A stretch of 64,000 nucleotides of DNA, from contig NZ_CP031728.1 of assembly GCF_008806975.1 (NCBI RefSeq), positions 4,175,501-4,239,500 of the forward strand, read 5' to 3'. This document shows, piece by piece, positions 1 through 9,168 of this stretch (its first letter is position 1; each line of letters begins with the position of its first letter). The translations under genes and the position numbers were made by a program. The notes under the pieces are model-generated. The model ran no database searches. It saw only the letters and a list, made by a program, of their open reading frames with translations, and was not told where the DNA came from. Source of the DNA: Cellvibrio sp. KY-GH-1. GTDB taxonomy: Bacteria > Pseudomonadota > Gammaproteobacteria > Pseudomonadales > Cellvibrionaceae.

Positions 1-1
1 T

Positions 2-250
2 CTGGCAAATAACACTGACTTGGGCGTTAACAAGGCTGACCTGGTGGTTTCTGCCTTTATCGAACAGATTACCAATGCGCTTGCTCGCGGTGAGTCTGTG
101 GCCTTGTTGGGATTCGGTACCTTCAATGTTAGCGAGCGTGCCGCGCGCGAAGGGCGCAATCCGCAGACTGGAGCAACTATTCAGATCGCTGCTAGCAAGA
201 CTGTAACTTTCAAAGCGGGCAAAGCCCTGAAAGATGCGGTTAACGAATAA
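2..250 (+). CDS. HU-family DNA-binding protein, 5'-truncated by the window edge
   Basis: Small basic histone-like protein that bends and compacts DNA as a dimer. The frame is open to the left edge, reading LANNTDLGVNKADL before the conserved core. About seven N-terminal residues of the usual 90-residue protein are therefore missing, and the TTG at 20 is an internal Leu codon, not the start. The hallmark GFGTF turn, the R-x-GRNPQTG DNA-binding arm and the terminal FKAGKALKDAVN helix are all visible. The final helix is complete, ending at TAA 248-250. Upstream context is outside the window, so which HU paralogue this is (hupA- or hupB-like) cannot be told. Confidence 0.93.
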   Translation: MANNTDLGVNKADLVVSAFIEQITNALARGESVALLGFGTFNVSERAAREGRNPQTGATIQIAASKTVTFKAGKALKDAVNE

Positions 251-355
251 CACTTTCCTCCGGCGGCATGACCACGCCGCCATCGCCTCTGATTTGACCA
301 ACACCAGACTCAACCAACAATAAAAGCTAAATACCTATTGCCCCGGGGTGTATCT

Positions 356-1657
356 ATGTCACTAACCAATAAAATTTTACTCGGCATGGTGCTAGGGGTC
401 ATTGTAGGCGTGGTGTTCAACCTGATTATGGGGGTTGATCAAGCACATCAGACTGCCGCTAGTCCTCTGGGCCAGTGGTTACAAGTGTTCGTTATCAATG
501 GTCTGTTTGACACCATCGGACAAATTTTTGTGGCGTCACTTAAATTACTCGTAGTGCCGCTCGTTTTTGTTTCTTTAGTGTGCGGTGCGGCGTCGCTCGG
601 GGGGCACAACCGCATGGGGGCTCTCGCCACGAAAACGCTGGTGCTCTATTTGGTCACCACGGCCATGGCTATTGCCTTGGCAATGGGAGTAGCAGTATTT
701 ATCCAGCCGGGCGCCGGTGTCGATATGGCATTGTCCAGCACTTACTCGGCACCACCAGCTCCCTCGATCAAAGAAACTTTCCTTGATATTTTCCCGAGCA
801 ATCCAGTGCAAGCGATGGCCGAAGGCAATATGTTGCAGGTGATTGTTTTCTCAATTTTATTTGGTATCGCCATATCGCGTACCGGCGGTGAAATTGCGCT
901 CAATATGCGGAATTTTTTTGAGCATTTGAACGAAGTTGTTTTGAAAATGATGATGTTGCTGATGCAGCTTGCGCCCTACGGTGTGTTTTGTTTGTTGGTG
1001 AAATTATTTGCGTCAATTGGTTTTGGGGCGATTCTGGATTTAGCCAAGTATTTTTTCACGGTGTTGTTTGTGTTGTTGTTACACGCTTTTGGTGTTTACG
1101 GAACTTTGCTAAAGCTGTTGAGTGGTTTAAGCCCGGTGATTTTTTTTAAAAAAATGTGGAAAGTGGCTGTGTTTGCCTTCAGTACATCGTCAAGTAACGC
1201 CACACTGCCGGTGAATTTGCGCACATGTGAACATGACCTCGGCGTGGATAATAAAGTGTGTAGTTTTTCGATTCCCCTTGGAGCCACGATCAACATGGAT
1301 GGTACTGCCATCATGCAAGGTGTTGCGACGGTGTTTATAGCGCAGGCTTACAATATTGATATTGGCATTGCGGGATACTTGATGGTGATATTAACCGCTA
1401 CGCTCGCCTCTATTGGTACCGCCGGTGTGCCCAGCGTCGGGTTAGTCACTCTGGCGATGGTGTTGCAGTCGGTTAATTTACCCGTTGAGGGCATTGCATT
1501 AATTATTGGTGTGGATCGCTTTCTGGATATGGTTCGCACTGCAGTGAATGTAACCGGCGATGCCGTTGTTTCGGTAATAGTTGCGAAGAGCGAAAATATG
1601 CTGGACAAAACCCGTTACGAAAACATGCAGTTAAATGCGGAAGTTGACCCTGTGTAA
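356..1657 (+). CDS. Dicarboxylate/amino acid:cation symporter (DAACS family)
   Basis: Inner-membrane secondary transporter of the glutamate/aspartate/C4-dicarboxylate:H+ or Na+ symporter family (GltP/DctA fold), 433 residues. Sequence shows multiple hydrophobic segments, the serine-rich re-entrant loop (FSTSSSNATLPV), the substrate/cation motif GATINMDGTA and the second loop GTAGVPSVGLV followed by DRFLDMVRTAVNVTGDA, all family signatures. The ATG at 356 (MSLTNK) is preferred to the TTG at 338, because it puts the first membrane helix next to the N terminus and has a GGGGTG stretch a few bases upstream. Exact substrate cannot be read from sequence. It ends just before a strong bidirectional terminator. 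Confidence 0.93.
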   Translation: MSLTNKILLGMVLGVIVGVVFNLIMGVDQAHQTAASPLGQWLQVFVINGLFDTIGQIFVASLKLLVVPLVFVSLVCGAASLGGHNRMGALATKTLVLYLVTTAMAIALAMGVAVFIQPGAGVDMALSSTYSAPPAPSIKETFLDIFPSNPVQAMAEGNMLQVIVFSILFGIAISRTGGEIALNMRNFFEHLNEVVLKMMMLLMQLAPYGVFCLLVKLFASIGFGAILDLAKYFFTVLFVLLLHAFGVYGTLLKLLSGLSPVIFFKKMWKVAVFAFSTSSSNATLPVNLRTCEHDLGVDNKVCSFSIPLGATINMDGTAIMQGVATVFIAQAYNIDIGIAGYLMVILTATLASIGTAGVPSVGLVTLAMVLQSVNLPVEGIALIIGVDRFLDMVRTAVNVTGDAVVSVIVAKSENMLDKTRYENMQLNAEVDPV

Positions 1658-1680
1658 GCCCCCGGTGGATTAGTAAAATA

Positions 1681-1713
1681 AAAAAAGCGACTGTTTTATT
1701 CAGTCGCTTTTTT
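1681..1713. terminator. Bidirectional intrinsic terminator
   Basis: Perfect 7-bp stem GCGACTG/CAGTCGC with a TTTTATT loop, flanked by A6 on the left and T7 on the right. It serves the symporter gene on the plus strand and the convergent hypothetical gene on the minus strand. Confidence 0.9.
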
Positions 1714-1733
1714 TATTTTGTACGCTAACCAAA

Positions 1734-2462
1734 TTAATGTTTGGTGGGTGGGTTGGATTCAAACTCCACGCTGATAGCTAAATCATCCGTCAAGCAGGGC
1801 CAGCGCTCAAATTCCTGCTGCCAACCCTGGGTTTTGTGGGTGTCGATATAAGTAGAAAAATTTTTCCCATCAAATTTGTGTTCGTTGAGCAATAACTCGG
1901 CCGAAAATAACACTGCCTGATCCAGCTCATTGGCAAAAGGTTCGCCAATCAATTCGTGTGCGATGACATTCGCCACCGTCATATCCATAGGTGCGAGTGG
2001 AATTCCACTCTTGGCCATAAAGCGATCATTCACTTCTTCCAGCAGACGATGCGCAAGATAAGCTTCATCGAGCAGAGCTTCCAATTGACTGTGTGGATCA
2101 ATAATCGATGGCGGTGATAAAAAATAGTCGCTGGCAATTTTTAAAAGTGGTTCTACTTCGTGATAAATCCCCGCTTCTTGCGCCATGGTACGAATTGCAT
2201 CGATAAAATCCGGCACGTGTTTGATGTAGCGCAGGATAAAGTCAGCGAGACCTTTAGTGGCTTGGTCTTCGGGTAATTTAATGGCGGTGTGCAAGTGGCT
2301 TTTACGACATTCAACAAATTCCAATAATTTTCCTGAGGCGGAATCCTGAACTTGTGCCTGCGCAATTATTTGGCGAATTGGATTGAGTGGGTCGTTCAAG
2401 CGTAGTCTCTGATAATAGTTGTAACTAATCACGTTAACAGTCCTTCTGGGCGCGAGATTCAT
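1734..2462 (-). CDS. Conserved-looking hypothetical protein, cytoplasmic, 242 aa
   Basis: I do not recognise this family. The product has no signal peptide or membrane segment. It looks mostly helical and acidic, with aromatic-rich N-terminal residues (SYNYYQRLR) and a long central helical stretch (about residues 70-170). The ATG at 2462 is the first in frame; GTG codons a few residues later could also serve. It is convergent with the symporter and shares its terminator. It stands alone in its orientation, with the next minus-strand gene separated by a hairpin. Codon use looks like its neighbours, so it is probably a real gene, but no function is proposed. Confidence 0.72.
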   Translation of the reverse strand: MNLAPRRTVNVISYNYYQRLRLNDPLNPIRQIIAQAQVQDSASGKLLEFVECRKSHLHTAIKLPEDQATKGLADFILRYIKHVPDFIDAIRTMAQEAGIYHEVEPLLKIASDYFLSPPSIIDPHSQLEALLDEAYLAHRLLEEVNDRFMAKSGIPLAPMDMTVANVIAHELIGEPFANELDQAVLFSAELLLNEHKFDGKNFSTYIDTHKTQGWQQEFERWPCLTDDLAISVEFESNPPTKH

Positions 2463-2554
2463 TAATCGCGCTTTAAAAGTAAACCATGGTCAAGCAAACG
2501 CAAGTGAGTCGTAATACCAACTTTTTATAAAAAACCGAGCAACCTTATAAATTG

Positions 2555-2583
2555 GCCTGATGGCATTTTCTGTGCCATCAGGC
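2555..2583 (-). terminator. Hairpin, probable terminator of the 2607-3224 gene
   Basis: Perfect 11-bp inverted repeat GCCTGATGGCA / TGCCATCAGGC with a 7-nt loop, just after the stop of the minus-strand gene. The following T tract is weak, so this could be an attenuated terminator or a simple mRNA-stabilising hairpin. Confidence 0.6.
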
Positions 2584-2606
2584 GCATGTTTAAACGACGA
2601 AATATT

Positions 2607-3224
2607 TTAGAAAGCCCCTGAAATTTTCAGGCGCAATGTGTTATCGAGATCACCACTGAAATACTGTTGGAACTGCAAACTTACGTCCACCGCCCCCAGG
2701 GTTTGGCCAATGCCCAGAACACCATAAATACCACCATCGATTTCAATATCTTCAGAATAGCAATCGCTGCAACTGCTGATGCTGCGCTCTGAGCCGAGTA
2801 TGCCGCTTACGCCACCGCGCACGCTGAAGAAGCTCATGTTGTCCTGCCCGAAGCGATACTTGGGGCCGTATTCAGCGAACAGCATGAACGCATTTGCATC
2901 AGACTCTTCATAATCCTCATCGCCCCAGTAATCCTCTACATATTGGGAGAACTCGGCATTGTCGCGATAGAAAATAAAGCTGGCGCCCAGTGAAAGGGTG
3001 TTTTCGCTATCACTCGCGTAGTACTCAGCCGCGCCACCTATGGCAAACGCGGTATCTTCAATCCACTGCTCGGCCGCAGCTTCTTTATCAATGGTGATAT
3101 GGTCAGCATGGCCTGACCAGCTCCACCCGGTTTGGCGAACCTGATTGCCGGATTGGGCGAGTGCTAATTGCCCGGTCGCAAGCAGGCAAGCACCCAGAGC
3201 GAGGGGTTTTAGAGTCTTTAACAT
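2607..3224 (-). CDS. Exported hypothetical protein, probable small outer-membrane beta-barrel
   Basis: 205-residue protein with a clear signal peptide (MLKTLKPLALGACLLATGQLALA-Q, cleavage about residue 23). The mature part alternates hydrophobic and polar residues in short stretches with many aromatics, and the chain ends in Phe after ...LRLKISGAF, a typical beta-barrel C-terminal signature. A Cys-Ser-Asp-Cys pair near residue 152 could form a disulfide in an exposed loop. The N-terminal mature region is acidic. It is divergent from hisB. No specific family is recognised; the outer-membrane assignment is inference from signal peptide, strand pattern and terminal Phe. Confidence 0.7.
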   Translation of the reverse strand: MLKTLKPLALGACLLATGQLALAQSGNQVRQTGWSWSGHADHITIDKEAAAEQWIEDTAFAIGGAAEYYASDSENTLSLGASFIFYRDNAEFSQYVEDYWGDEDYEESDANAFMLFAEYGPKYRFGQDNMSFFSVRGGVSGILGSERSISSCSDCYSEDIEIDGGIYGVLGIGQTLGAVDVSLQFQQYFSGDLDNTLRLKISGAF

Positions 3225-3411
3225 AAAATTGATCCATCATTGAGTGAACGGTGACGGCGATAGATCATATCGCCCCTGAAGCAGAATTTTGCGCAGCCTA
3301 ATCTGTACGCCGACTTAACAATCGCACTAATAGCGCGGCTTTCCGTGAATTCGGCGCGCCAAGTCTATATAATTCGCGCTTTCTATTGTGTATCAGCTTG
3401 TGAGTCTTCCT

Positions 3412-4005
3412 ATGTCCGACCGTATTGCGCAGGTCACCCGTAACACCCTGGAAACCAAAATCAGTGTCAGCCTTAATCTGGATGGAGCTGGCAAAGGTGT
3501 ATTCAATACCGGTGTTCCCTTCCTTGAACATATGATGGATCAGATCGCCCGCCACGGCATGATCGATCTGGATGTAACCTGTGACGGCGATACCCACATA
3601 GATGACCACCACTCGGTGGAAGATATAGGCATCACAATTGGTCAGGCCATTGCGAAAGCCGTGGGCGACAAAAAAGGTATTCGCCGCTACGGCCACGCCT
3701 ATGTGCCATTGGATGAAGCTCTGTCGCGGGTAGTGATCGATTTCTCCGGTCGTCCGGGCTTGGTAATGGATATTCCCTTTACTCAAAAACGCGTGGGTCA
3801 ATTTGATGTGGAGCTGTTCTGGGAGTTCTTCCAGGGCTTCGTCAACCACGCCGGCGTGACGCTGCATGTGGACAATTTGCGCGGCCACAATGCCCACCAC
3901 CAGATCGAAACCGTGTTTAAAGCCTTCGGCCGCGCCCTGCGTATGGCGCTGGAAAAAGATCCGCGCATGGAAGGCATTATGCCTTCGACTAAAGGTAGCC
4001 TCTAA
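3412..4005 (+). CDS. hisB: Imidazoleglycerol-phosphate dehydratase
   Basis: Catalyses step six of histidine synthesis, dehydrating imidazole-glycerol phosphate to imidazole-acetol phosphate. This is the monofunctional form (197 residues), without the histidinol-phosphatase domain of enteric HisB. The two metal-binding repeats are visible: [10 protein letters not shown] at 62-71 and GHNAHHQIE at 158-166, plus the FLEHM/RHGMIDL region near 38-52. The start at 3412 (MSDRIAQ) is favoured over an in-frame GTG/TTG upstream at 3388, because family members begin only a few residues before this point. First gene of the hisB-hisH-hisA-hisF run; hisH begins 2 nt after the stop. Confidence 0.97.
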   Translation: MSDRIAQVTRNTLETKISVSLNLDGAGKGVFNTGVPFLEHMMDQIARHGMIDLDVTCDGDTHIDDHHSVEDIGITIGQAIAKAVGDKKGIRRYGHAYVPLDEALSRVVIDFSGRPGLVMDIPFTQKRVGQFDVELFWEFFQGFVNHAGVTLHVDNLRGHNAHHQIETVFKAFGRALRMALEKDPRMEGIMPSTKGSL

Positions 4006-4007
4006 GC

Positions 4008-4670
4008 ATGACGTCAGCGGTTAACAAGCAAACAGTGGCCGTGATCGACTACGGCATGGGCAATCTGCATTCGGTCAAAAGCGCATTGGAATTTGTGGCT
4101 CCGGAGCAACGCGTGCTGGTAACTGCCGATCCGGCGGTAGTGGCCGCAGCGGATCGCGTGGTGTTTCCCGGTGTCGGCGCTATTCGCGATTGCATGGCGG
4201 AAATCAAACGCCTCGGCTTTGATCAGCTGCTGCGCGAGCAAATCGCCACCGGCAAGCCAGTGCTGGGGATTTGTGTGGGTATGCAGGCACTGATGGATCA
4301 CAGTGAAGAAAACAGCGGTGTGGAGTGCATTGGCATTCTGCCCGGCCAAGTGAAGTTCTTCGGCGATCAGCATCAGGACGCCGACGGCAACCCACTGAAA
4401 GTGCCGCACATGGGCTGGAATCAGGTGCATCACACTGATCACCCGCTCTGGGCCGGTATCGCCCAGGATGCGCGCTTTTATTTTGTGCACAGTTTTTATA
4501 TCCACGCCGTCCAGCCGGCGCTGGTGGCGGCGACCTGCAACTACGGTCTGGAATTCCACGCGGCGCTGACCCGCGGTAATCTGTTCGCCGTGCAGTTCCA
4601 CCCGGAAAAGAGCCACACCGCTGGTCTGCAGTTGTTGAAGAATTTTTTACACTGGGACGGCAAAGCCTGA
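4008..4670 (+). CDS. hisH: Imidazole glycerol phosphate synthase, glutaminase subunit
   Basis: Class I glutamine amidotransferase that hydrolyses glutamine and channels ammonia to HisF. Visible features are the start [13 protein letters not shown], the oxyanion region FPGVGAI, the nucleophile in GICVGMQ (Cys89) and the His198/Glu200 pair in QFHPEKS, giving a complete triad. At 220 residues it is slightly longer than usual (about 200-215), with a short N-terminal extension before the first strand. It is tightly linked to hisB (2-nt gap) but separated from hisA by 108 nt holding a REP-like inverted repeat. Confidence 0.96.
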   Translation: MTSAVNKQTVAVIDYGMGNLHSVKSALEFVAPEQRVLVTADPAVVAAADRVVFPGVGAIRDCMAEIKRLGFDQLLREQIATGKPVLGICVGMQALMDHSEENSGVECIGILPGQVKFFGDQHQDADGNPLKVPHMGWNQVHHTDHPLWAGIAQDARFYFVHSFYIHAVQPALVAATCNYGLEFHAALTRGNLFAVQFHPEKSHTAGLQLLKNFLHWDGKA

Positions 4671-4676
4671 TCCCAA

Positions 4677-4754
4677 GTAGGTTGGTGGTGAGCTTGCGAA
4701 CCCCAACGCTGTTCAAAATGGTCATGTTGGGGTTCGTCCCTCACCCCAACCTAC
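4677..4754. repeat. REP-like imperfect palindrome between hisH and hisA
   Basis: Left arm 4677-4707 begins GTAGGTTGGTGGTGAG and ends CGAACCCCAAC. Right arm 4726-4754 reads GTTGGGGTTCG...CTCACCCCAACCTAC, its near-complete complement with a small mismatch block in the middle. An 18-nt loop separates the arms. The size, the GTAGGTTGG termini and the location inside an operon gap resemble dispersed REP/BIME or MITE-type repeats. No second copy was noticed in this window, so its dispersed nature is inferred, not shown. When transcribed it would fold into a strong hairpin within the his mRNA. Confidence 0.7.
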
Positions 4755-4778
4755 ATTCTGTTTAATCGAGATTGATCA

Positions 4779-5510
4779 ATGTTAATTATTCCCGCAATTG
4801 ATTTAAAAGATGGCCAGTGCGTGCGCCTGCGTCAGGGTTTGATGGATGATTCAACCGTATTCTCCGATGATCCCGTTGCTATGGCCGCACAATGGGTGCA
4901 ACAAGGCTGTCGCCGCTTGCACTTGGTGGACTTGAATGGCGCTTTTGAAGGCAAGCCAGTCAACGGCGGTGTAGTAACCGCAATCGCCAAGGCCTACCCC
5001 AAGTTGCCAATCCAAATCGGCGGCGGTATTCGCAGCGCGGAAACTATTGAGTACTACCTGAATGCGGGTGTGGAATACGTGATTATCGGCACCAAGGCGG
5101 TGAAAGAGCCGCAATTTGTGACCGATATGTGCAAACAATTCCCCGGTCACATCATTGTGGGTCTGGATGCGAAAGACGGTTGGGTGGCGACCGACGGCTG
5201 GGCTGAAGTGTCCAATATTCAGGCGTCGGAACTGGCCAAGCGTTTCGAACAGGACGGCGTGAGCAGCATTGTGTACACCGATATCGCCCGCGACGGCATG
5301 ATGCAGGGCGTGAATGTACAGGCGACTGTGGCCATGGCCCAGGCCTCCAGCATCCCGGTTATCGCCTCCGGTGGCATTACCAATATGGACGATATACGTG
5401 CGCTTAAAGCCGAAGCCTCTAAGGGTATTTGCGGCGCGATCACCGGGCGTGCGATTTACGAGGGCACCCTGAATATGGCCGAAGCCCAAGCTTACTGCGA
5501 CGCAAATTAA
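4779..5510 (+). CDS. hisA: ProFAR isomerase (phosphoribosylformimino-AICAR-P isomerase)
   Basis: TIM-barrel isomerase of step four of histidine synthesis, an Amadori rearrangement. Key residues are in place: Asp8 in PAIDLKDG and Asp130 in VGLDAKDG, the general base/acid pair, with phosphate-binding loops QIGGGIRS and ASGGI. Length of 243 residues is normal. The ATG at 4779 is the first in frame after the REP-like element. hisF follows 12 nt after the stop, so the two are cotranscribed. Confidence 0.97.
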   Translation: MLIIPAIDLKDGQCVRLRQGLMDDSTVFSDDPVAMAAQWVQQGCRRLHLVDLNGAFEGKPVNGGVVTAIAKAYPKLPIQIGGGIRSAETIEYYLNAGVEYVIIGTKAVKEPQFVTDMCKQFPGHIIVGLDAKDGWVATDGWAEVSNIQASELAKRFEQDGVSSIVYTDIARDGMMQGVNVQATVAMAQASSIPVIASGGITNMDDIRALKAEASKGICGAITGRAIYEGTLNMAEAQAYCDAN

Positions 5511-5522
5511 TCGGAATTTTTT

Positions 5523-6296
5523 ATGGCACTCGCAAAACGCATTATCCCCTGCCTGGATGTCGACAATGGTCGCGTGGTGAAAGGCGTTAACTTTGTCGGT
5601 ATTCGCGATGCGGGCGACCCGGTGGAGATCGCTAAGCGCTACAACGACGAAGGCGCCGATGAGATCACCTTTCTTGATATCACTGCGACCCACGAAGGGC
5701 GCGATACTACGGTACACACGGTGGAGAAGATTGCCAGTCAGGTGTTTATTCCGCTCACTGTGGGCGGTGGTATTCGCACCGTCGATGACATTCGCACCAT
5801 GCTCAACGCCGGTGCCGACAAGGTGAGTATCAACTCGGCCGCGGTGTTTAATCCCGATTTCGTGAAAGCCGCGTCTGATCGTTTTGGGGCCCAGTGCATA
5901 GTGGTGGCGATAGATGCCAAGAAAGTCAGCCTCGAGGGCGAGACGCCGCGCTGGGAAATCTTTACCCACGGCGGGCGCAAGCCAACCGGCATCAATGCGG
6001 TCGAATGGGCAGTAAAAATGGCCGAATACGGTGCCGGAGAAATTCTGCTAACCAGTATGGATGGCGATGGCACCAAGAAAGGTTATGACCTGGGGGTGAC
6101 GCGTGCTATTAGCGATGCGGTACCTATTCCGGTGATTGCCTCTGGCGGCGTGGGCAATTTGCAGCACCTGGTGGATGGCGTCACGCTAGGGCGCGCGGAT
6201 GCAGTGTTAGCCGCGAGTATCTTCCACTTTCGCGAATACACAGTGCCGCAAGCCAAAGAATTTATGCGTGCCCAAGGAATTGAAGTCAGGCTTTAA
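5523..6296 (+). CDS. hisF: Imidazole glycerol phosphate synthase, cyclase subunit
   Basis: TIM-barrel cyclase that uses HisH-derived ammonia to form imidazole-glycerol phosphate and AICAR. It shows Asp12 in IIPCLDVD and Asp131 in VVAIDAKKV, the catalytic aspartates, with the phosphate loops TVGGGIRT and IASGGVG. Length of 257 residues is typical. Last gene of the his run; a GC-rich hairpin follows within 35 nt. hisIE, hisG, hisD and hisC are not in the window, so the pathway genes are split across the chromosome. Confidence 0.97.
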   Translation: MALAKRIIPCLDVDNGRVVKGVNFVGIRDAGDPVEIAKRYNDEGADEITFLDITATHEGRDTTVHTVEKIASQVFIPLTVGGGIRTVDDIRTMLNAGADKVSINSAAVFNPDFVKAASDRFGAQCIVVAIDAKKVSLEGETPRWEIFTHGGRKPTGINAVEWAVKMAEYGAGEILLTSMDGDGTKKGYDLGVTRAISDAVPIPVIASGGVGNLQHLVDGVTLGRADAVLAASIFHFREYTVPQAKEFMRAQGIEVRL

Positions 6297-6325
6297 GCGA
6301 TCAGCTTTTAAACTGTTTGAAAAAG

Positions 6326-6349
6326 AAAGGGCGCCGACAGGCGCCCTTT
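6326..6349 (+). terminator. Intrinsic terminator after hisF
   Basis: Stem AAAGGGCGCC / GGCGCCCTTT around a GACA loop, starting about 30 nt after the hisF stop. The A/T flanks are short but symmetrical, so it may also act on the convergent small gene. Confidence 0.75.
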
Positions 6350-6370
6350 GTGCACCGGCCTGAAGAGTTT

Positions 6371-6595
6371 TCAGGCCGCACGATACTGTTTCAGAACATC
6401 GGATACCTTGGGTTCGGATGCTTGAATAAACTCGATAAATTCGCCGACGCCGATTTCAGCATCGTCGCGGCTATCAAATGGGCCTATGTCCACGCCCTCG
6501 CGGGTGTTGTAGTACCAATAGCCATCTTTTTGTAGGTAGCGCCCATGGCGCGCTGGTACTGAACCCTGCTCGCCAGATCTATTTACTGTTGCCAT
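6371..6595 (-). CDS. Small DUF6316-like protein, 74 aa
   Basis: Short soluble protein with the core RYLQKDGYWYYNTREG followed by DIGPFDSRDDA and a helical end (GEFIEFIQAS). This pattern of a Gly-Tyr-Trp-Tyr-x-Thr-Arg-Glu-Gly strand region and a GPF-D turn resembles small pseudomonad and marine gammaproteobacterial proteins filed as DUF6316, of unknown function. No signal peptide, membrane segment or cysteines. It is monocistronic, between the his terminator and yibQ. The family label is from memory and needs a profile search. Confidence 0.7.
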   Translation of the reverse strand: MATVNRSGEQGSVPARHGRYLQKDGYWYYNTREGVDIGPFDSRDDAEIGVGEFIEFIQASEPKVSDVLKQYRAA

Positions 6596-6752
6596 ATGTA
6601 CCCCTCATTTGTTACCCGAACAATCGGTTCCTTTTGCAGGCTGATCAAAAATCACCCTCGCTGATTATAGACAGCATTTTGTTAGGCTTGCTAGATTTAG
6701 TTGTCCTCTAACAACACATTTCTTATAACCAGATCCCAGTTTTTTGACGGGT

Positions 6753-7604
6753 TTATCGCAAGCTAACTGGTAGATTGAATAACTGCTCATCAAACGGATC
6801 TATTGGGGCCCAGGTTTCTGGCCAAAGGCTCGCAGGTGGCGCAAGGCAGTAGGTTGATTTAGACGCTCTCGCAACTTGGGGAACGAGGGCTGAAACAGGC
6901 ACTAGCTCGACCATGTGTGACTTTAGCAGGGGCTTGATACGCTGTAGCACTGCCAAGGTTTCCGGATAAGGATGCCCTATGGCAATGGCTGATTCTTGCT
7001 GTTTCGCCTTGTTCAACGCCAGCAATAATTGTTGCTCAATATGCTCCGAATTGCGCTCATCATCGAGGAAAACATCGCGTTTTCGACTGGGCAAACGGAT
7101 GCGCTCTGCTTCGTTTAAGGCCTGGGTGAGTGCGCTGGTGCGACTGTCCACAAAATAGAGCTGGCGACTTTGCAGCTCGCGCATTAACCAGCGCATGGGC
7201 TCGGCTTGCTCGGTTAGCTGGCTGCCCATATGGTTATTAACCCCCTTGATATGAGGAATATCAGCCAGATTCTGGCGCAGTACGGCGAGGAACTCTGCTT
7301 GTTTCATGCCACTGACCAAACCTCCCCGCCCTAATGGATAGCGGTGATGATTGCTCATGGGGGCATGCAGCATAATTTCCTTGCCGCGTTTGTGTGCCAA
7401 CTCGGCCAATTCGCGACCATGAGGAGTAAAAGGCAGGACAGCAATAGTGAAGGCGCCGGGTAAATTGGCGGTTCGCTTGCCCAGGCTCAGGTTGTAGCCC
7501 AGGTCATCGATAATAATCGCCAACTTCGCGGGAGCTTTTGCCTGAACCGGGAGTGACAGCGCGAGGCTGAGCCAGAATAAACATCTGCACATCAGCCCCG
7601 GCAT
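6753..7604 (-). CDS. yibQ: Divergent polysaccharide deacetylase family protein (YibQ-like)
   Basis: Periplasmic protein of the divergent polysaccharide deacetylase family (former DUF610). It has an N-terminal hydrophobic signal (CLFWLSLALSLPVQA) and the typical opening LAIIIDDLGYN, then LPFTPHGRELA, EIMLHAPM, VNNHMGS and FVDSRTSAL, matching conserved blocks of the NodB-like barrel. Function is not established. It repeatedly lies next to envC and ctpA, suggesting a cell-envelope role. The ATG at 7604 lies 4 nt after the ctpA stop, so the pair is surely one transcript. Confidence 0.9.
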   Translation of the reverse strand: MPGLMCRCLFWLSLALSLPVQAKAPAKLAIIIDDLGYNLSLGKRTANLPGAFTIAVLPFTPHGRELAELAHKRGKEIMLHAPMSNHHRYPLGRGGLVSGMKQAEFLAVLRQNLADIPHIKGVNNHMGSQLTEQAEPMRWLMRELQSRQLYFVDSRTSALTQALNEAERIRLPSRKRDVFLDDERNSEHIEQQLLLALNKAKQQESAIAIGHPYPETLAVLQRIKPLLKSHMVELVPVSALVPQVARASKSTYCLAPPASLWPETWAPIDPFDEQLFNLPVSLR

Positions 7605-7608
7605 GGAG

Positions 7609-9018
7609 TTATTGGCTGGTAGTTTCTGCTGGGGTTTCAGGTTGCACCACTATGTCCGGGGCTATGTCCGGCGCAGGCGCGGCAGCGAGCGGTGAACTTT
7701 GAATAAAGATATGCAAGCCCTTTAATAGATTGAGTGCTTCATGCAACTGATTATCTTCTTTCAATAGCTCAGCACTGGTAATACGCCGCTGTTCACGCTC
7801 TTTTCGATTACTCTCCTTGCCGCCCTTGCCATTGCCGAGATGGCGTGCCAAATCCGCTTCAGTGGTGTTCAAACCTTGCTGGATACTGGTGACCTGTACG
7901 CGTTCGACGTCAACATCCGGTTCTATGCCCTGGGCTTGAATGGAGCGACCATTGGGCGTGTAGTAGAGCGCGGTGGTGAGCTTGATGGCGCGGTCATTGC
8001 TGATGGGAATCACCGATTGCACCGACCCTTTGCCGAAGCTGCGGGTGCCCATAATTACGGCGCGCTTGTGATCCTGCAGGGCACCGGCAACGATTTCTGA
8101 GGCGGACGCGGAGCCGTCATTGATTAGTACTACCAGCGGTAAACCATTGGTGATATCGCCCGCTTCGGCGTTATAACTGATATTGGAATTATCCAAACGG
8201 CCCTGGGTGTAAACCACCTGACCGCCATCGAGGAAGCTATCTACGACTTCGACTGAAGCCTGCAGTACGCCACCAGGATTATTGCGGAGATCCAGAATCA
8301 GGCCTTTGGTATCAGGGTTTTTCTTTAATTGTTCGCGCAGCTTTTGCGCTATGTCTTTGCCGGTATCCAGTTGGAATTGGGCAATACGGATATAGAAATA
8401 GTCCTGCTCAAGGGTGCGGGTGCGCACGCTTTGCACTTTGATAATGTTGCGCAGCAAATTGAATTCGAGCGGTTGGTCGACGCCATCGCGCATTACAGTA
8501 ATTTTAATCGGGGTATTTTTTGCGCCGCGCATCAAGTTGAGAGCCTTGGACAAATCCATTCCCTTGACCGGGTTATCATCGATACGCACCACTATATCGC
8601 CCGCCATAATGCCGGCTTTGGCCGAGGGACTGTCATCAATTGGTGTCACGACTTTCACGAAGCCTTCTTCGAGGCTAACTTCCAGGCCGACGCCGCCAAA
8701 TTCACCTGAGGTGCTGGCTTGCAGGTCGGCAAAAGCTTCTTTGTCAAGATAAGCTGAGTGCGGATCCAACTCGGAGATCATGCCCTTAATCGCATACTCG
8801 AGCAGTTGTGCATCGTCGATTTCATCGACATAACCGTTGCGCACATGATCGTAAACGCGCGTAAAAGTGCGCAATTCCTCCAGCGGCAAGAGTCCGGCAT
8901 CGGCAGCTGGCTTTTTTTCATCAGCACTGGCGGGCACGCTCAGCACAAGCGCGCCCAACAGGCTCGATAATGCCAGAGAGCGAACAGGAAAAATTCTGGG
9001 GATTGCAGCGAAAAACAT
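7609..9018 (-). CDS. ctpA: S41 family C-terminal processing peptidase
   Basis: Periplasmic carboxyl-terminal protease that trims envelope proteins. Signal peptide about 1-32 (ends VPASADE). A PDZ domain at about 105-185 carries GVGLEV and the PSAKAGI/GDIVVRIDD region. The S41 core follows with LRNNPGGVL and the Ser/Lys dyad: Ser305 in NDGSASASE and Lys330 in SFGKGSVQS, the 25-residue spacing seen in Prc/CtpA. The chain has a roughly 90-residue charged, Ala/Pro-rich tail after the catalytic core. It lies between envC and yibQ, both linked to septal or envelope maintenance, which suggests peptidoglycan-hydrolase turnover as its job. Confidence 0.95.
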   Translation of the reverse strand: MFFAAIPRIFPVRSLALSSLLGALVLSVPASADEKKPAADAGLLPLEELRTFTRVYDHVRNGYVDEIDDAQLLEYAIKGMISELDPHSAYLDKEAFADLQASTSGEFGGVGLEVSLEEGFVKVVTPIDDSPSAKAGIMAGDIVVRIDDNPVKGMDLSKALNLMRGAKNTPIKITVMRDGVDQPLEFNLLRNIIKVQSVRTRTLEQDYFYIRIAQFQLDTGKDIAQKLREQLKKNPDTKGLILDLRNNPGGVLQASVEVVDSFLDGGQVVYTQGRLDNSNISYNAEAGDITNGLPLVVLINDGSASASEIVAGALQDHKRAVIMGTRSFGKGSVQSVIPISNDRAIKLTTALYYTPNGRSIQAQGIEPDVDVERVQVTSIQQGLNTTEADLARHLGNGKGGKESNRKEREQRRITSAELLKEDNQLHEALNLLKGLHIFIQSSPLAAAPAPDIAPDIVVQPETPAETTSQ

Positions 9019-9168
9019 GGTGTCTCCGAAAGACGCAAAACTGGAACAGCAGGGCCGGGAAGCGCAACACCAGCGATAGCCTTAGCCCTTGGAATCTACG
9101 TGGAACACTAAGCCAAAAACTCGCAAAATGACAGGGTTAATGCGAGATTTTTCACCTGCGGTGGGCAA

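Noticed and set aside
4851-5969. Long open frame (372 codons) on the minus strand across hisA and hisF
   Set aside because: It is an antisense shadow of two well-supported genes; it has no ribosome-binding site, no recognisable motif, and its composition follows from the opposite strand.
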